Of a stretch of DNA of 64,000 nucleotides, positions 1 to 11,206 are shown in pieces. Every line of letters begins with the position of its first letter. The first letter of the stretch is position 1. Location: assembly GCA_945910005.1 (NCBI GenBank), contig OX246747.1, positions 18,521,210 through 18,585,209 on the forward strand, given 5' to 3'. A program made the position numbers and the translations under genes. The stretch comes from Isoperla grammatica (taxonomy: Eukaryota > Arthropoda > Insecta > Plecoptera > Perlodidae). The notes beneath the pieces were generated by a model, which was not told where the DNA came from, searched no databases, and saw nothing but the letters and a program-made list of their open reading frames with translations.

Positions 1-434
1 CCAATAGGAAGTCAGCATCGATACCATCCCCACCAGATGCCTTCTTTTTCTTTAGATTTGTTACACTCTCGCTACCATGTCAACTGAGATTTTGAGCGGT
101 GGTTTGGCTTCCATCCCATCTCCGAAATTGTCTCCGGCGGCAAGGGCTTCGTCCCTCGCCTCAGCAATATCACCCACCTCGTTGCGCGTACAAACTAAAC
201 TATGCGAGTGGATAACTAGTGGATTTGTGGAGGGTTGATACATAATTATTTAAACTAACTCTTTTCAACCCGTGTTGTTTACCTTTACTATTACCATCTA
301 CTGTGTCTGGAATTGCCCACCCTTATATCAAAAACGTTCCGACGCGACTGAGATGTCCTATATTTATTTTAGGCCATCCTAACCTTCCTCTTTCCTATTT
401 TAATGTATGGGAGGGTGATTTATGCCTTTTAACC
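1..434. other. No recognised feature
   Basis: Mixed-composition DNA. A 60-codon minus-strand frame at 61-243 matches no family I know and has no splice or repeat context, so it is not called. Confidence 0.4.
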
Positions 435-497
435 AAGGTCCACTAGATCGCGAGCAACGTGTGCGACGACATTCCGCCAGGGGATTTAGTGGACCTT
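435..497. mobile_element. Miniature inverted-repeat element, copy 1 of 3
   Basis: The termini are near-perfect inverted repeats: AAGGTCCACTAGATC at the left and the complement of AAGGTCCACTAAATC at the right. The whole element is only 63 bp. Related copies are at 10491-10553 and 61403-61477. No coding capacity and no certain target duplication. Confidence 0.5.
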
Positions 498-559
498 GCC
501 TTTTAACTTGTTAGCTTTTTGTTTTGTTTGTGTTTTACTTGTTTTTGTCTTGTAAGACA

Positions 560-1790
560 CCCATACAGATTTCTACGTAGACCTTTCCAGAGATCATTTG
601 CGTCCCGCCCCCCCCCCCCCCCCCCTCTCACCATTTTCCAAATTTGGCTCTCAGTTTCTGTTGAATCATATTTTTTGTCTGCTATGGCATACTTTCACAA
701 CTTTCTTCCCTCCATACTTGTTTCAGTGCCTTTTTTCTTGCCCCCTGTTATCCCTTCTTCATCCAATGTAGCAGTGATGCCTTCATAATCGCTTACCCCA
801 TCCCCTATGTTGTAGTCAATCCAGCTTTCCTCCTCTCTCACTAAAATGCGTTCCCTCCATCTCTATATTTCTTAATATTTCCCCTCACAATTTGCGCTAT
901 CCCCCCATTGATGAATGATGATACCATTGACCAGTCTTTGTTTTGTACTCCCACTGTCCTCAGAGCCTCACTTGCAGCTTATACTTGGAAGGTTAAGATC
1001 CCTTGCTTCTACGATCTTCCTCTTCTCCCCTGGCCTCTTACTTTGCCTCCTCAGTGTCTCTAGGTCCCCATTATCTATGGCCCTATATACTGCTACCACC
1101 TCGATTTCCTCATCGTCATTTACTACCTGCACCATTCCTATTAAGGTATTTGCTGCACCCCTATCATCTCGCAGATGTCATTGCTTCATTAGATCCTACC
1201 TTCAAGCTCCTTTTTGCAGTCTATCATTATATCACTCACCCCTTTTTTTCCCCTGAAAGAGATTGTACTCCGATTTACCTATCTCTTCATCCGTCAACTC
1301 TCTAACCATATTACAGTGGCTATGACTATGTCGAGCTCTAGAAGGGCATGATTTTATTCACTAAGCTTCTGCAATGAAATTAGTAGGACCCTCGACTTCG
1401 AGGTCATTGGCACTTTTTCCCCACTTATACAATTACTTCTCTTAATTGCCATCCTTTGTCTTAGCCTGTAACCCTTCTCCCTAGTTCCTTCTCCCATTGC
1501 TCTGCAGTAAACAGGTGCGAACAATCTCCACCATTTACCGATCCTGGACTTTGTTTGTTCTTCACTTCCTACCTCCTGCGCCCCCTCGACCACGTTACTG
1601 CCTCCCCCGATCTTCTAGACTTTTCGTTGCTTCCTTCTTTTCTCTTTTCTCTTCCAACTCCTTCCCACCTATCCCTATATCTCATCCTACTACGTCCTAG
1701 ACCACTTTCTCCACATCCTAAATGCTGTGACCTCCTTCCCTCCCATACTTCCCCCCTATTCCTTATTCCAATTCCATCAACTCCTCCCAT
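560..1790 (-). pseudogene. Decayed LINE, endonuclease region
   Basis: The plus strand is strongly pyrimidine-rich. Read on the minus strand, 745-850 encodes a stretch resembling the C-terminal part of an APE-type LINE endonuclease: ILVREEE, then DYNIGDGVSDYE, then ITATLDEEG. This aligns by eye with the better-preserved copy at 4640-6640 (ILVRGDEEW, then EAGISDHELVIATLD), whose SDH matches the conserved endonuclease motif. Frame is lost repeatedly and no long ORF remains. It is an old copy of the same minus-strand LINE family. The clade is not determined; CR1/L2-like is my guess. Confidence 0.5.
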
Positions 1791-1809
1791 CCCGTCTGGG
1801 CCCGGGGAA

Positions 1810-2045
1810 GAATAGGACCAGAATGACTCTGCCCGTCTTAAGAGGTGACGAAAGGAGACCCTGTCCCTTTCCTTCCCGGTCCCATTGAAGATTTCTCCTC
1901 CCAGTTGGCCCTGTCCTCCCTTGCTGGACTCCCCTTATGACGACCCCCGCGATGTGCAATGGATCTGCTTTAGACATGACATTTTTTCATCTTAATCTTC
2001 ATATATCACCCACTCATCGTCTCGACTCGTCACCTCCTACCTCCT
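1810..2045 (+). mobile_element. Decayed family-A SINE-like 3' portion
   Basis: 1880-2030 matches the distinctive middle and tail of family A (the segments beginning cccattgaa, ttgctggactcc and cacccactcatcgtctcga) with many substitutions. The 5' part (1813-1857) instead shares the motif around gacgaaaggag with 31810-31855, so the copy is a mosaic or a relative. Confidence 0.55.
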
Positions 2046-2092
2046 GTGGCCACCTTTCTTGATGATCTGATTGATATAAAAAGAACCGACAT

Positions 2093-2162
2093 AGGACGTG
2101 GCTCATGCGTTACGCATGGGACTCTGAATCGGGAGGTCACCTGTTCGATACCTGTCAACGGT
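2093..2162 (+). mobile_element. tRNA-like SINE head
   Basis: The order of pol III promoter motifs is tRNA-like: a box-A-like tggctcatgcg followed about 40 bp later by gttcgatacc, which matches box B. No complete cloverleaf forms, so a tRNA-derived SINE head is more likely than a tRNA gene. It runs directly into the (GTAT)n array. Confidence 0.45.
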
Positions 2163-2194
2163 AATCGTGAAGTTTGTTTGTCCTTGTGTGTATT

Positions 2195-2440
2195 TTATGT
2201 ATGTGTATGTATATGTGTATGTATGTATGTATGTATGTATGTATGTATGTATGTATGTATGTATGTATGTATGTATGTATGTATGTATGTTTGTATGTAT
2301 GTATGTATGTATGTATGTATGTTTGTATGTATGTATGTATGTATGTATGTATGTATGTATGTATGTATGTATGTATGTATGTATGTATGTATGTATGTAT
2401 GTATGTATGTATGTATGTATGTATGTATGTATGTATGTAT
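2195..2440. repeat. (GTAT)n microsatellite
   Basis: About 60 tandem tetranucleotides with three or four interruptions (GTTT in place of GTAT). All three frames are open because no stop codon occurs; this is not coding. Confidence 0.98.
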
Positions 2441-2454
2441 TTCACACGCCTAAG

Positions 2455-2895
<441 letters not shown>

Positions 2896-2899
<4 letters not shown>

Positions 2900-2975
2900 G
2901 TATGTTTGTATGTATGTATGTATGTATGTATGTATGTATGTATGTATGTATGTATGTATGTATGTATGTATGTAT
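2896..2975. repeat. (TATG)n microsatellite
   Basis: About 20 tandem tetranucleotides starting immediately after the (TAA)n tail of the LINE. Confidence 0.97.
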
Positions 2976-2984
2976 TTCTTTATA

Positions 2985-3060
2985 TCTATCCTAGTTTTGG
3001 AAGGTTTTCCTCAGTCGAAAGTTGAATTCTGTGATTGAGTGCAATACATTATGTAGTCAT
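2985..3060 (+). mobile_element. SINE-body fragment
   Basis: The stretch around ggttttcctcagtcgaaag resembles the body of the SINE at 35338-35565 (ggttttcttgaggtttttc, then aggtgaatgc). Only a short piece is present. Confidence 0.3.
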
Positions 3061-3326
3061 CTTACACATTCCCTCCCCACTAACCTTACTTTACAATTAC
3101 AATTATTATTAATACCTTAAAAAAAACCTTTGTGTTTTACAGTTAAAATTTACATGTTCTAACTTCAAAAATGTGTAAATATAGATTAACAATACATCAC
3201 TCGGCCGTACAGCATCATGTTGACGAATATTGTCGTGGCCCTGCATTATGGCAGTATGTGAACGGAACCCAGTTGTGGTTATGAAAGTTATGACGTTGCT
3301 GTTGCAAGGTGAACCTTTAATAATTT

Positions 3327-3607
3327 CTGTTGTATATTCAAATATAGCGCCCAAGCTTGGCAGGCGGTGTGTACGACCTGTAAAACGAGGGGGCGTCGAA
3401 GGTTCGAGGGATTTGGTATACATGCCTAGGTCGTAGATTCAATGATTAATAGAAGTCCATTGTGTGTAGGGCAAGGGCCGAACCTTAAATGAACGCTAAA
3501 TAGAATGATACATCAGCACCCAACAAAGTCAAGACCAGCACTCAGCCTAGAACCTCCCTCACACACCGCCTGCCAAGCTTGGGCGCGGGGTTTGAATACA
3601 ACAAATT
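3327..3607. repeat. Fold-back inverted repeat, 45-bp arms
   Basis: The left arm (3327-3372) and right arm (3560-3607) are near-identical in reverse complement and contain gcgcccaagcttggcaggcg. The spacer of about 187 bp has no ORF. The outer ends (ttgtatattcaaa and tttgaatacaacaa) also pair, so the arms reach at least 45 bp. It is probably a MITE-like element, but no target duplication was identified. Confidence 0.6.
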
Positions 3608-3609
3608 CC

Positions 3610-3990
3610 ATTTTACAAAAAAAATCATGTACATCGAAAACAAACAATTGACAAAGAAGAACTGATTCCCCATACGGGTAAAACAATGCACATCAATTTA
3701 GCCTACCCCTCAACATCAATATTCCCTACTAGCACACGTTTGTGTGCCTTCTATAGTAGTAGAAGTAAAATACAAATGTGTTTGTGTATGTATTCTGTAT
3801 TGGGTTTTTAATAAATTTTCATTGTTAATTTGTGACAAATAACAGGCTACCGTATGCATGGGTAGGCGTGTGTGGGGAATAGTAATTCTGTTTTCGTGGT
3901 CAACGCGTCGGAATAGAGGCTAGCACGATACGAACCCTAGAAGCACAGACAAACAACAATTATTTATCTGTGCTAGAAGCACTAGAAGTG
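3610..3990. other. No gene recognised
   Basis: Unique-looking intergenic sequence with a short pairing agcacaga/tctgtgct near 3950-3980. No coding or repeat signal that I can support. Confidence 0.4.
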
Positions 3991-4177
3991 CTAAGGCCCA
4001 ACCACAATTGACGGCATCGTAATTGTAATCGGTTTCGCAATTGTAGAAAAATGGTTTACCATTACGACGTTACGATTTTTTTGTGAACAGCGCCATAAGA
4101 ACAAAGTAAGTTAACTCTTTCACGATTTCCGGATTACAATTACAATCACGATGCCGTCAGTTCTAGTTGAGCTTTTA
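3991..4177. mobile_element. MITE, about 187 bp, imperfect 40-bp TIRs
   Basis: Left terminus: a CCCAACCACA stretch followed by ATTGACGGCATCGTAATTGT. Right terminus: the complement of CTGACGGCATCGTGATTGT. The outer bases also match imperfectly. Non-coding. The target duplication is unclear, so the superfamily is undetermined. Confidence 0.55.
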
Positions 4178-4639
4178 CCCACTTCCGGCAGTGTCGCGAT
4201 GATCTAGGGAAACTATCTCGCGGGTACCGATGAATACGGAGAGAATAGTGAAGTCATGGTTAATCAATGGTCATACGGTTCGGTTACCCTACGGTACGTT
4301 TTTGGCTGACGCGTTGGTGTCTCTGTAATTTTGTTCGCTCCCTGACCATTTCCGTTACACTACCATCCTCCTGCCTATTTTCTTCCATCTCTTTCCCCTT
4401 CTAAGTAGGCCTACCGTTTTCCTATAACATATCTAACTAAACATCTACTACCTTCCTGGTATGTCTCACATCTAGCATCCCTTTCATGTACTCCTCCCAT
4501 TTCCTCTTTTTAGTCCATTTAGCTCCCTCTCAATTCCATTAACCTCCTCCCTGTCTACCACGTCTCCCTTCTTTCAATATTTATGACAGGCCTTTCTCCC
4601 CCTACTCTTTAAAACTACTAATTTCTTTATTGTAGTTTT

Positions 4640-6640
4640 GGGGATCCGCATTTCTTCCCTCAAGCTTGAAGGGTAGGCCTACTCACTTATCTCGTACCTC
4701 CTCACAGATGATTTGCATCTCTCCCCATCTCTCAAATTTGTTCCCCAGCTTTCCTGATCGTTTCTCCCACTGCCTTCCTGTACATCCACTTCTTCCTAAC
4801 CATCCCCACTGGCGCACTCACCTCCCTACCCCCGCACATACCATCCAGTGTTGCAATGACCAACTCATGATCACTTATGCCAGCCTCTACCCTACAGTCC
4901 AGCCATTCTTCATCCCCTCTTACTAGTATAACAACCAGTACCGGTAAGCTTCATCTGCCCCCTTGCAGTCTAGTGTTTCCTTTCCCTACCTGCACGAGTC
5001 CTTCGTGTATGACATAATTTACCAGCCCCTCCGTCCGTCCACCCTGTCCTGTCAGATCCCCCCTTTTATTCCTCTCCTGTCACCTTCTACCCTATACCTT
5101 CTTTTCTTAGCCTCCTCAGGATTTTTAACTCCTCATTGTCCGCAGTGTTGGCCTCCGTCTTCTCCCCCCCTGCTCATAGCTCACAATCCTCCTTCCACAA
5201 CAACCATCCCTTGAGCTCCCTCCTACACCCTATCATCACCCCTTCCTGAACCTTCTGAACAGGTTGAAATCTGTATAACCTACTTCCTCGTCTGTTACCC
5301 GTCGTTCAGCCATGTCTCCGTCGCAATAACAATATCTGGTTCTTGTAACTTGACCATTGTTCAGAATGGCACCAACTAACTAGCCCCAAGGCTCCTGCAG
5401 ATTACCAGCGTCGCTCTCAGTTTTCCTCTCGCTTCTTCCACTCTATCCCTAGCACTCCCCCCACCCTTCCTTCCTCCCTGGACTACCTTGCCCGTCTTAA
5501 CTCCATTTCTCCACCAGTTCTATATTCTGTCAACTCATCCTAATCTCCTCCACAGCCATCCACCCTAACCATCTACATAGTCCATTCCTCTCCTGACATC
5601 CCTCTCATCTGCCTGTCTCCACCCCCTCATATCCTTTGTTTCCTCACTTCTGCCCTCTTCGAGGACTCCTTCACCACCCTCACAATTAGGTCCCCCAGCT
5701 TCACTTCGCCTTCCCTCGACAGGTGAAGCTCGTCCCTGCCCTCCTCTCTCCAGCACGCCTCTCATATCCCATTAATAACTTCCTCCACCACCCACCTCCT
5801 AATATCAGTCTGGTTTAGCACCCTCAAAAACAACAACCTCCATCCCCCTGTCCACCACCGCCCTGAGCTCCCGGATCATCCAATTGCCATATCCTCCGTA
5901 GCATCCACCTTATACCTACCTCTCTTCCTCTCATAACCCTTCTGATATCCCCCTGAAAATCCTTATCCCTTCCAGCCTCCCCAATCCACCTCCTCCACCC
6001 ACATACCTGGCCGTCTGCCCCAGATCTCCCACTCCCCTCCCTCCTCTCAACCTCCACCAACGGCCTGGTCACCAGCCCCCTTTCCTCCTGACCTGATGAC
6101 CATTCACCTCCCATCCCAGACATGTCCTCTCCATCCTCCTCCCCCGGTGACGATTCCAACTCTTCCCCGTCCCTGCCCTCTCCTACAGCCCCCCTCAGCA
6201 CTCTACCCTGCATCCCCAATCCTTCTGTAACCCATTTCTCCACCTCCCTCTCCTCCTCCTACCTTCAGCCTTTGCCCCCATTGTCTCCTTCAGATCTCTT
6301 TCACTGCCTCACCACCCCCGCCGAGTCCAGTTCCCATTTCCTGCTTTCCTCTCTCCTGACCCTTCAACCTTCAGCAGCGTGCACCCAGCCTGTTCCTCCA
6401 TCCTTTCTTTTTTGCTCATCCCCTTCTCGTGCACCACCACCCTCCTTCCCTTCTTAACTACTTCTTTACATCTCCTGCATGTCCAGGCCAAACTCTCCTC
6501 CCTCATCCATTCATAGTTCCCTAATTGCAACCCCCCTCCCCCCCCCCCCCCCCCCCCCACGCAACTTGGGTGGTACCAGAACCCACACACATACCCCACC
6601 CCTCTGTTTACCACACTGTCCACACACCATCCCTCCTATC
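4640..6640 (-). pseudogene. Decayed LINE: zinc-finger ORF1 plus endonuclease
   Basis: Minus strand, 5' end near 6640. 6380-6620 encodes a PHD-like cysteine/histidine pattern (CGFWYHPSCV, then about 20 residues on WTCRRC), as seen in ORF1 proteins of some CR1-like LINEs. 5310-5350 encodes EPDIVIATETWL, the conserved ETWL block of APE-type LINE endonucleases. 4830-4935 encodes LVRGDEEW, then AGISDHELVIATLD, which carries the SDH motif near the endonuclease C-terminus. The order ORF1 then endonuclease is as expected for a LINE. Many frameshifts and stops mean it is dead. No reverse transcriptase was identified between here and the related copy at 560-1790. Confidence 0.6.
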
Positions 6641-6699
6641 CTGCCAGCCACCCCCACTACTCTCCCTTACTTTCCTATCCGCCCTTACACCATTTAAGG

Positions 6700-7150
6700 T
6701 GACGCTAATTTGGGATTCAATTTTCATTGCTAAACGTCTACAAGGGGCAGCGGTTCGACCGAATATGATTTAGGAACATTACAGATTCTGGTAATACACA
6801 CAAACCTGTGCAGTGATCTCGTGTCAGGAGGGTGTCGTTACTCGACGCTCAAGAGATCGTTCGATAGCTTTCGTCATCAAGTGTACACTCGTTGACACGT
6901 ACAAGGCATGTTAAGGACAGAACACGTGTTCTCTCGCATGAACTTCTTGTGTGCCCATCCAAATCCAGTTTTAATTGATCAATTTTCACCGTTAAGAAAT
7001 AAAGAAAGCATGTTCTACTTCTGTCCCTTGCACGTCCTCGACAATGTGAGATTAATGAGGGAATAAGAAGTAACTTGGGGTGCTAATATCAAAGGCATTT
7101 TTTTTTACTTTCAGTTTCAATTTCCATCCATCATAGACAACTATAATGTA
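6700..7150. other. No gene recognised
   Basis: Non-repetitive by eye; no ORF or inverted-repeat structure that I can support. Confidence 0.4.
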
Positions 7151-7255
7151 AAAACCCCTTATAGCGAGCTTAGGCTCTTTGGGGGCTAGTATCCATTCTG
7201 TAACATGTATTTGTTAAATATCAATAAAAACCTTCAATTCAATTCAATATAGTCA
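7150..7255 (+). mobile_element. Retroelement 3' tail with (ATTCA)n
   Basis: A short 3'-UTR-like stretch containing atcaataaaaacc followed by ttcaattcaattcaat, a pentamer run typical of LINE or SINE 3' ends. Nothing coding precedes it, so it is strongly 5'-truncated. Confidence 0.4.
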
Positions 7256-7259
7256 GATA

Positions 7260-8036
7260 TGACAGTTTATTTTATTACCCATAAAAGTCGAGTGACAGCT
7301 GGTGGGTTGCACAATCTTCATAAAATATCAAGTTTTTGTATTTAACTTTGTAATGACCATTAAGAGAAATACAAGTGACCTCTTACAAGCAAAGTTACAT
7401 TTTTTCCAGTTCATACAGTTATGGCAGTCAACTACCAAAATAGAGAACACTCCACACTCCACAAGAACACAATATGTGTAAACGACAACCAATATTTTTT
7501 TTTTTATCCTATGCGGAAAGTTTGATTTTTCAATCATTTTTCTTACTAGCTATCCAATAAATATGTGCTACTTTCTCTGGCCCGCTCAGGTTATTTGGCA
7601 GGGCGTCAATGTCAGATTTTCCCTCTATGGGCGTCATTCTGAACATGTTGAAGCACCATGATGATAGCCAGTGGCGTTTGTGATAGTCGTCTTCGCTCTG
7701 GGGCCTCCTGCCACCAGTCCGAGGGGTACGTGGTCCTGACTTGTAGGTCGTTGTAGTGGACCGGACGTGCGACTTCTTCACCCACAATGTACCAAAGTCT
7801 TGCAAGAGAACAATAATAAACGTCGTTTGATCGTTTGACACGGTGTCCCGGGGTAAGCTCTCCAGGCCCGATAACCAATATGAATATGATTAATATACAC
7901 TAGAAATTAATATTAATACACCATAGGGAATAATGCGAGTGGAGGTTGCATTGAGAAATATTTCGTTTTAATAAAATTATACCTATTTACCTAACACTGA
8001 TACATCAGTGAGCACGTAATACACAACAGTAACACT
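7260..8036. other. Unassigned; possible minus-strand coding remnant at 7530-7880
   Basis: Two overlapping minus-strand frames of about 90-100 codons lie at 7530-7878. The base composition and a run of charged residues look coding, but I recognise no family or splice signals. Not called as a gene. Confidence 0.25.
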
Positions 8037-8038
8037 TA

Positions 8039-8213
8039 GGGTCAAATGCATAGTCATTCCTCGCGTGCTCCTTAACTGAGCCTTTCCTCAGACTCGCCCA
8101 ACCACCAATCGCAGAGCAGTCCACAAGGCAATGCTGCTCTGTGATTGGTGGTTGGGCAAGCTTAGGAAAGGCTGAGTTGAGAAGCATGTGAGGAACGACT
8201 ATGCATTCGACCC
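8039..8213. mobile_element. Palindromic MITE with TA target duplication
   Basis: Nearly the whole 175-bp element is one inverted repeat with arms of about 80 bp. It begins GGGTCAAATGCATAGTC and ends with the complement of GGGTCGAATGCATAGTC. The loop is about 15 bp. TA dinucleotides at 8037-8038 and 8214-8215 fit a Tc1/mariner-type target duplication. Transcribed RNA would form a long hairpin. The arms differ at roughly ten positions. Confidence 0.8.
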
Positions 8214-8329
8214 TATGTGTATGTGAGCACATTTATAAAAAAAAGGTCTGGACAAAAGTAAAACATTATCAAAAATGAATCAATTGTAAATCATGAAGGA
8301 CACATAGGCCTACCTGTGCAAGTACGAAT

Positions 8330-8720
8330 GCTAGTCCTCACGCAGTTGATCTCTACCGAATCATCCACCCACAAAACCCTCCCCCCTACTTTTCCTTTAC
8401 CAATTATCATGACACCTCCCCCGTACAGATTCCTGTATCTATGAGAAATATATTGCAGCCTTTCCGCCCCACTACAATCTCCTCATCCAGCCACATCAGG
8501 TTCATAGATTTCTATTAATGACCACAACTTCTACAGATGACCCTTAACCCTACCATGCCACCCATTACTATTAATTCTCAACTCCTTTCCCCCCCATCCT
8601 TTTCTGACATATCAGACTCTTTGCCACTCTTACAAAAACTTTACTTACGGTAGCTCCGTCCCATACCATTCAAGTCCAGTCCACCCACAACCCTACTATT
8701 GTCGCGACGAGTCATTCTTT
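8330..8720 (-). pseudogene. Decayed LINE endonuclease fragment
   Basis: The minus strand encodes YRNLYGGGVMIIGKGKVGG, then RVLWVDDSVEI. This resembles the GGGV block of LINE APE-type endonucleases, preceded by a weak EIYEPDVA block (8450-8560). It is a third minus-strand LINE remnant, related in base composition to those at 560-1790 and 4640-6640. No ORF survives. Confidence 0.45.
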
Positions 8721-9025
8721 ACTCACGTCAAATTAGGAAATGTTTACTAATTGTTAACTCACACGCCACTATTTTCTATTCTTTGAACAGAACACTATGA
8801 AAACTGTCTTGTGTTCAGAAGCGAGTGCCCTGTATTTCGATATAAGGATGATGGCACATCCTTTGTGGAATAGCCTAGCGAGAAATAAGGCATGGCCATC
8901 ATTTGCAGGCTCAGAGGAAATTATCGTGATGGCTATAGACGTCCCCCCACCCCCACCGCTGTAGCCGGGTAAAAGTGTAGAGTGGTAGCAAAGCTACATA
9001 CAAGATAATTTAGCGAAAAATAGTT

Positions 9026-9082
9026 TCATTGTGTATCCAATCCAATTCCTCCTTATTCCGTAAGGGATTGGATACACAATGA
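9026..9082. repeat. Perfect 18-bp inverted repeat (hairpin)
   Basis: TCATTGTGTATCCAATCC at 9026-9043 is exactly complementary to 9065-9082, with a 21-base loop. It lies 40 bp left of the MITE at 9122. Confidence 0.8.
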
Positions 9083-9121
9083 TAGCATACAGGGAGCTGC
9101 TTTTTTCAAGCAATTAGCGTA

Positions 9122-9437
9122 AAGCGGGGTGCACAATTGCCCGGTAACGATAACTGTAACTATAACGATAACGATAAAACGGTAACGGGAAGGCATTCGA
9201 TGCACAATTGCCCGTTAAGCAGACGCTCGACTATTTGCTAATACTTTTAACAGGCCGTGGACGCTCGATTCTGATTGGTCCCGGTAACGTTTAGTTAAAT
9301 CTTGGCAAACTTTGCCGTTATCGTTACCGGGCTAGAAGGTCAGACGGGAACGGGAAGGCTATTGTGCGTCATACCATAAGCTAGAATTGGGACTAACTTT
9401 TATCGTTACCGTTGCCGAGCGATTGTGCACCCCGCTT
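9122..9437. mobile_element. MITE, 316 bp, TIR AAGCGGGGTGCACAATTGCC
   Basis: The ends are AAGCGGGGTGCACAAT and its complement, then imperfectly paired GCCCGGTAACG blocks. TA flanks both sides (9120-9121 and 9438-9439). The interior contains further copies of the ccggtaacg and ttatcgttacc motifs, and an internal second copy of gtgcacaattgcccgtta. Non-coding. Confidence 0.7.
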
Positions 9438-9639
9438 TAAAGTGGTAGGCCTAGCATGCTACTCTTAAAAGTAATGTTTAGACTGTATTGTTCTATGAAA
9501 TGAACCTAGTGTAGTGTAGGTCTAGGGCTTAATCGGGGTCTCAATCGCCTATAAAGGAGCTCCAGTGACAATAAATAAATTAATTAATTCACATTTAGAG
9601 TCTACCTACTCACTCAACGGGAAAGTTTGCTATGATTTA

Positions 9640-9773
9640 TGGTCGGTGCACAGTAGCCCGGGAAGGAGCTTCCCGTCACCGTTAACGTTACCGGGCAATG
9701 TTAAATTATAGCAAAGTTTCTCGTTAGGCCTACCGTTACCGGAGCTCCTTCCCGGACGATTGTGCACCGACCA
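9640..9773. mobile_element. MITE, 134 bp, TTA target duplication
   Basis: Termini are TGGTCGGTGCACAGTAGCCC and the complement of TGGTCGGTGCACAATCGTCC, continuing through CGGGAAGGAGCT. TTA occurs directly outside both ends (9637-9639 and 9774-9776), the duplication typical of PIF/Harbinger. The gtgcaca and ccgttaccgg motifs resemble the element at 9122-9437, so the two may be related. Confidence 0.7.
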
Positions 9774-9839
9774 TTAACATTGCCCAGTAACGGGAAGCTA
9801 GGCCTACTTCCTGGGCTACTGTAGACCACGCTTTAGTAC

Positions 9840-10170
9840 CACAAAGCTTGAGGTCTAGGCCTAGGGCCAGGGAAACCCAAATATCATCATCATAGATCTA
9901 GAGCATCCCTAGGGCCTAGGCTAGGCTCAGAAACTGTCACAAACTTAGTCCTAGGCTTATGCTTAGCATAGAGCTATCCGTCTACCTAGGTAAGGCCCCG
10001 TAGTCTAAACACAAAGGCTAGGCCTAGGCCTAGGCGACATGGCTAGCAGAGGCTAGGCCTAGACGAACATAACCTAACCTTAAAATTCGTAAATTGCAAC
10101 TTTTAGACATTAAATTAGGTTTGGTGGTTGATGAATGATCGTCTTTTACCGAATTCAGCCTAGGCCTACC
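9840..10170. other. TAGGCCTA-rich intergenic stretch
   Basis: Many overlapping occurrences of aggccta, cctaggc and ctaggcc, with no ORF. Similar stretches lie at 43540-43660 and 53040-53190. The cause is unknown. Confidence 0.5.
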
Positions 10171-10469
10171 TTGCTAAATACCACCAAATACTAAACGAAA
10201 TAGGCCTCCTTATTTCTACTGCGTATTTCTACTTTCTACCAAGCTTTCTACCCAAGATAACCTATAACCGCTTGCTACTGTTACTAAATAATGAAGATGT
10301 TTTCTTAAATAATAGTACGACTAATAGTTATACTATTCCACGCTAGAGAGCAGGATTTAACTAAAGGCTGTGTCCTAAAACACGATAAAATGAAGACTTG
10401 TTGTTGCTGTTGTTGTAGTCGGACTAGTGGCGATTCGGACTACTGACTGTCAGCCCATACACCGCCTTC

Positions 10470-11005
10470 TTAACTTAACAATTCACAACCACGGTCTCCT
10501 GGATTTACTCCTAGCGGAGTATTTGCGAAGTGCAAAGCGATCCAGTGGACCGTGTTCCCAACAAAAACAGTTTCCCACAGTACACAGTTTCCCCAGAAAA
10601 TTATGCCATAGCTCATTTTTGAGTGAAACATTCCATAGTATTGGGTTTTTAATGTGTTTGTATTAGCCATCTTAGTCATAATTTTAATTGCAAAACAGCA
10701 GCTAGAAAGTTTGATACATAATGCGTTAATGTGGTTCGTCCAATCAAGATTCTCGTCAAACCAGGAAGGGTACATGTGAATTTTGCTCAAGTAGTACATT
10801 CTGTACATTTACAACTATTTGTTGAGGGACCGTATGCTTATTCTTAAAATAAATTACTTTGGATTTTTTGGGATTTAGAGATAAAAAGTTAGCATCAAAC
10901 CAGTTATTTATCTCTGCCATTACCAAATAAGCCTTGGACAATAATTCAGCAAAATTTGTATTTGTAATTAGGACGTTTGAATCGTCGGCAAACTTGACGT
11001 ATTGT
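10470..11005 (-). pseudogene. LINE reverse transcriptase fragment
   Basis: Minus strand. Around 10960-11000 it encodes KFADDSNVLIT, the ADD catalytic block of CR1/L2-like non-LTR reverse transcriptases. The motif is followed by INNWFDANFLSLNPKKSK and, in another frame (10560-10770), by ENLDWTNHINALCIKLSS and MSYGIIFWGN, matching the palm-to-thumb region. At least one frameshift separates the two parts. The 5' RT, endonuclease and ORF1 are missing here. The small inverted-repeat element at 10491-10553 lies at its downstream edge. Confidence 0.7.
10491..10553. mobile_element. Miniature inverted-repeat element, copy 2 of 3
   Basis: The ends are ACGGTCTCCTGGATTTACTC and the complement of ACGGTCCACTGGATCGC. 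The interior ctcctagcggagta is shared, in reverse complement, with the copy at 61403-61477. Confidence 0.5.
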
Positions 11006-11206
11006 TTGTTTTATGATTCCGGGACGTAACATGTAAGCACCCTGGTAGTACCCACGATTCCGTATTATTGCGAGATTTATTTCTATTTAAACATGCCTAC
11101 GAAATCATTCCTCAGGTTTGACACAGCTTATATTCGATTAGTTTACATGCTTCAACATAAGGTTCTATCAGTTCAATGAGTTTTTGAAATGTCATGTATA
11201 TTCCAG

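Noticed and set aside
5824..6243. 139-codon minus frame rich in Gly/Glu as an independent gene
   Set aside because: It lies inside the purine-rich decayed LINE and shows no domain; treated as part of that relic.
7530..7878. Two overlapping minus frames of about 90-100 codons
   Set aside because: No recognisable domain, no agreement on one frame and no splice context. Left as unassigned.
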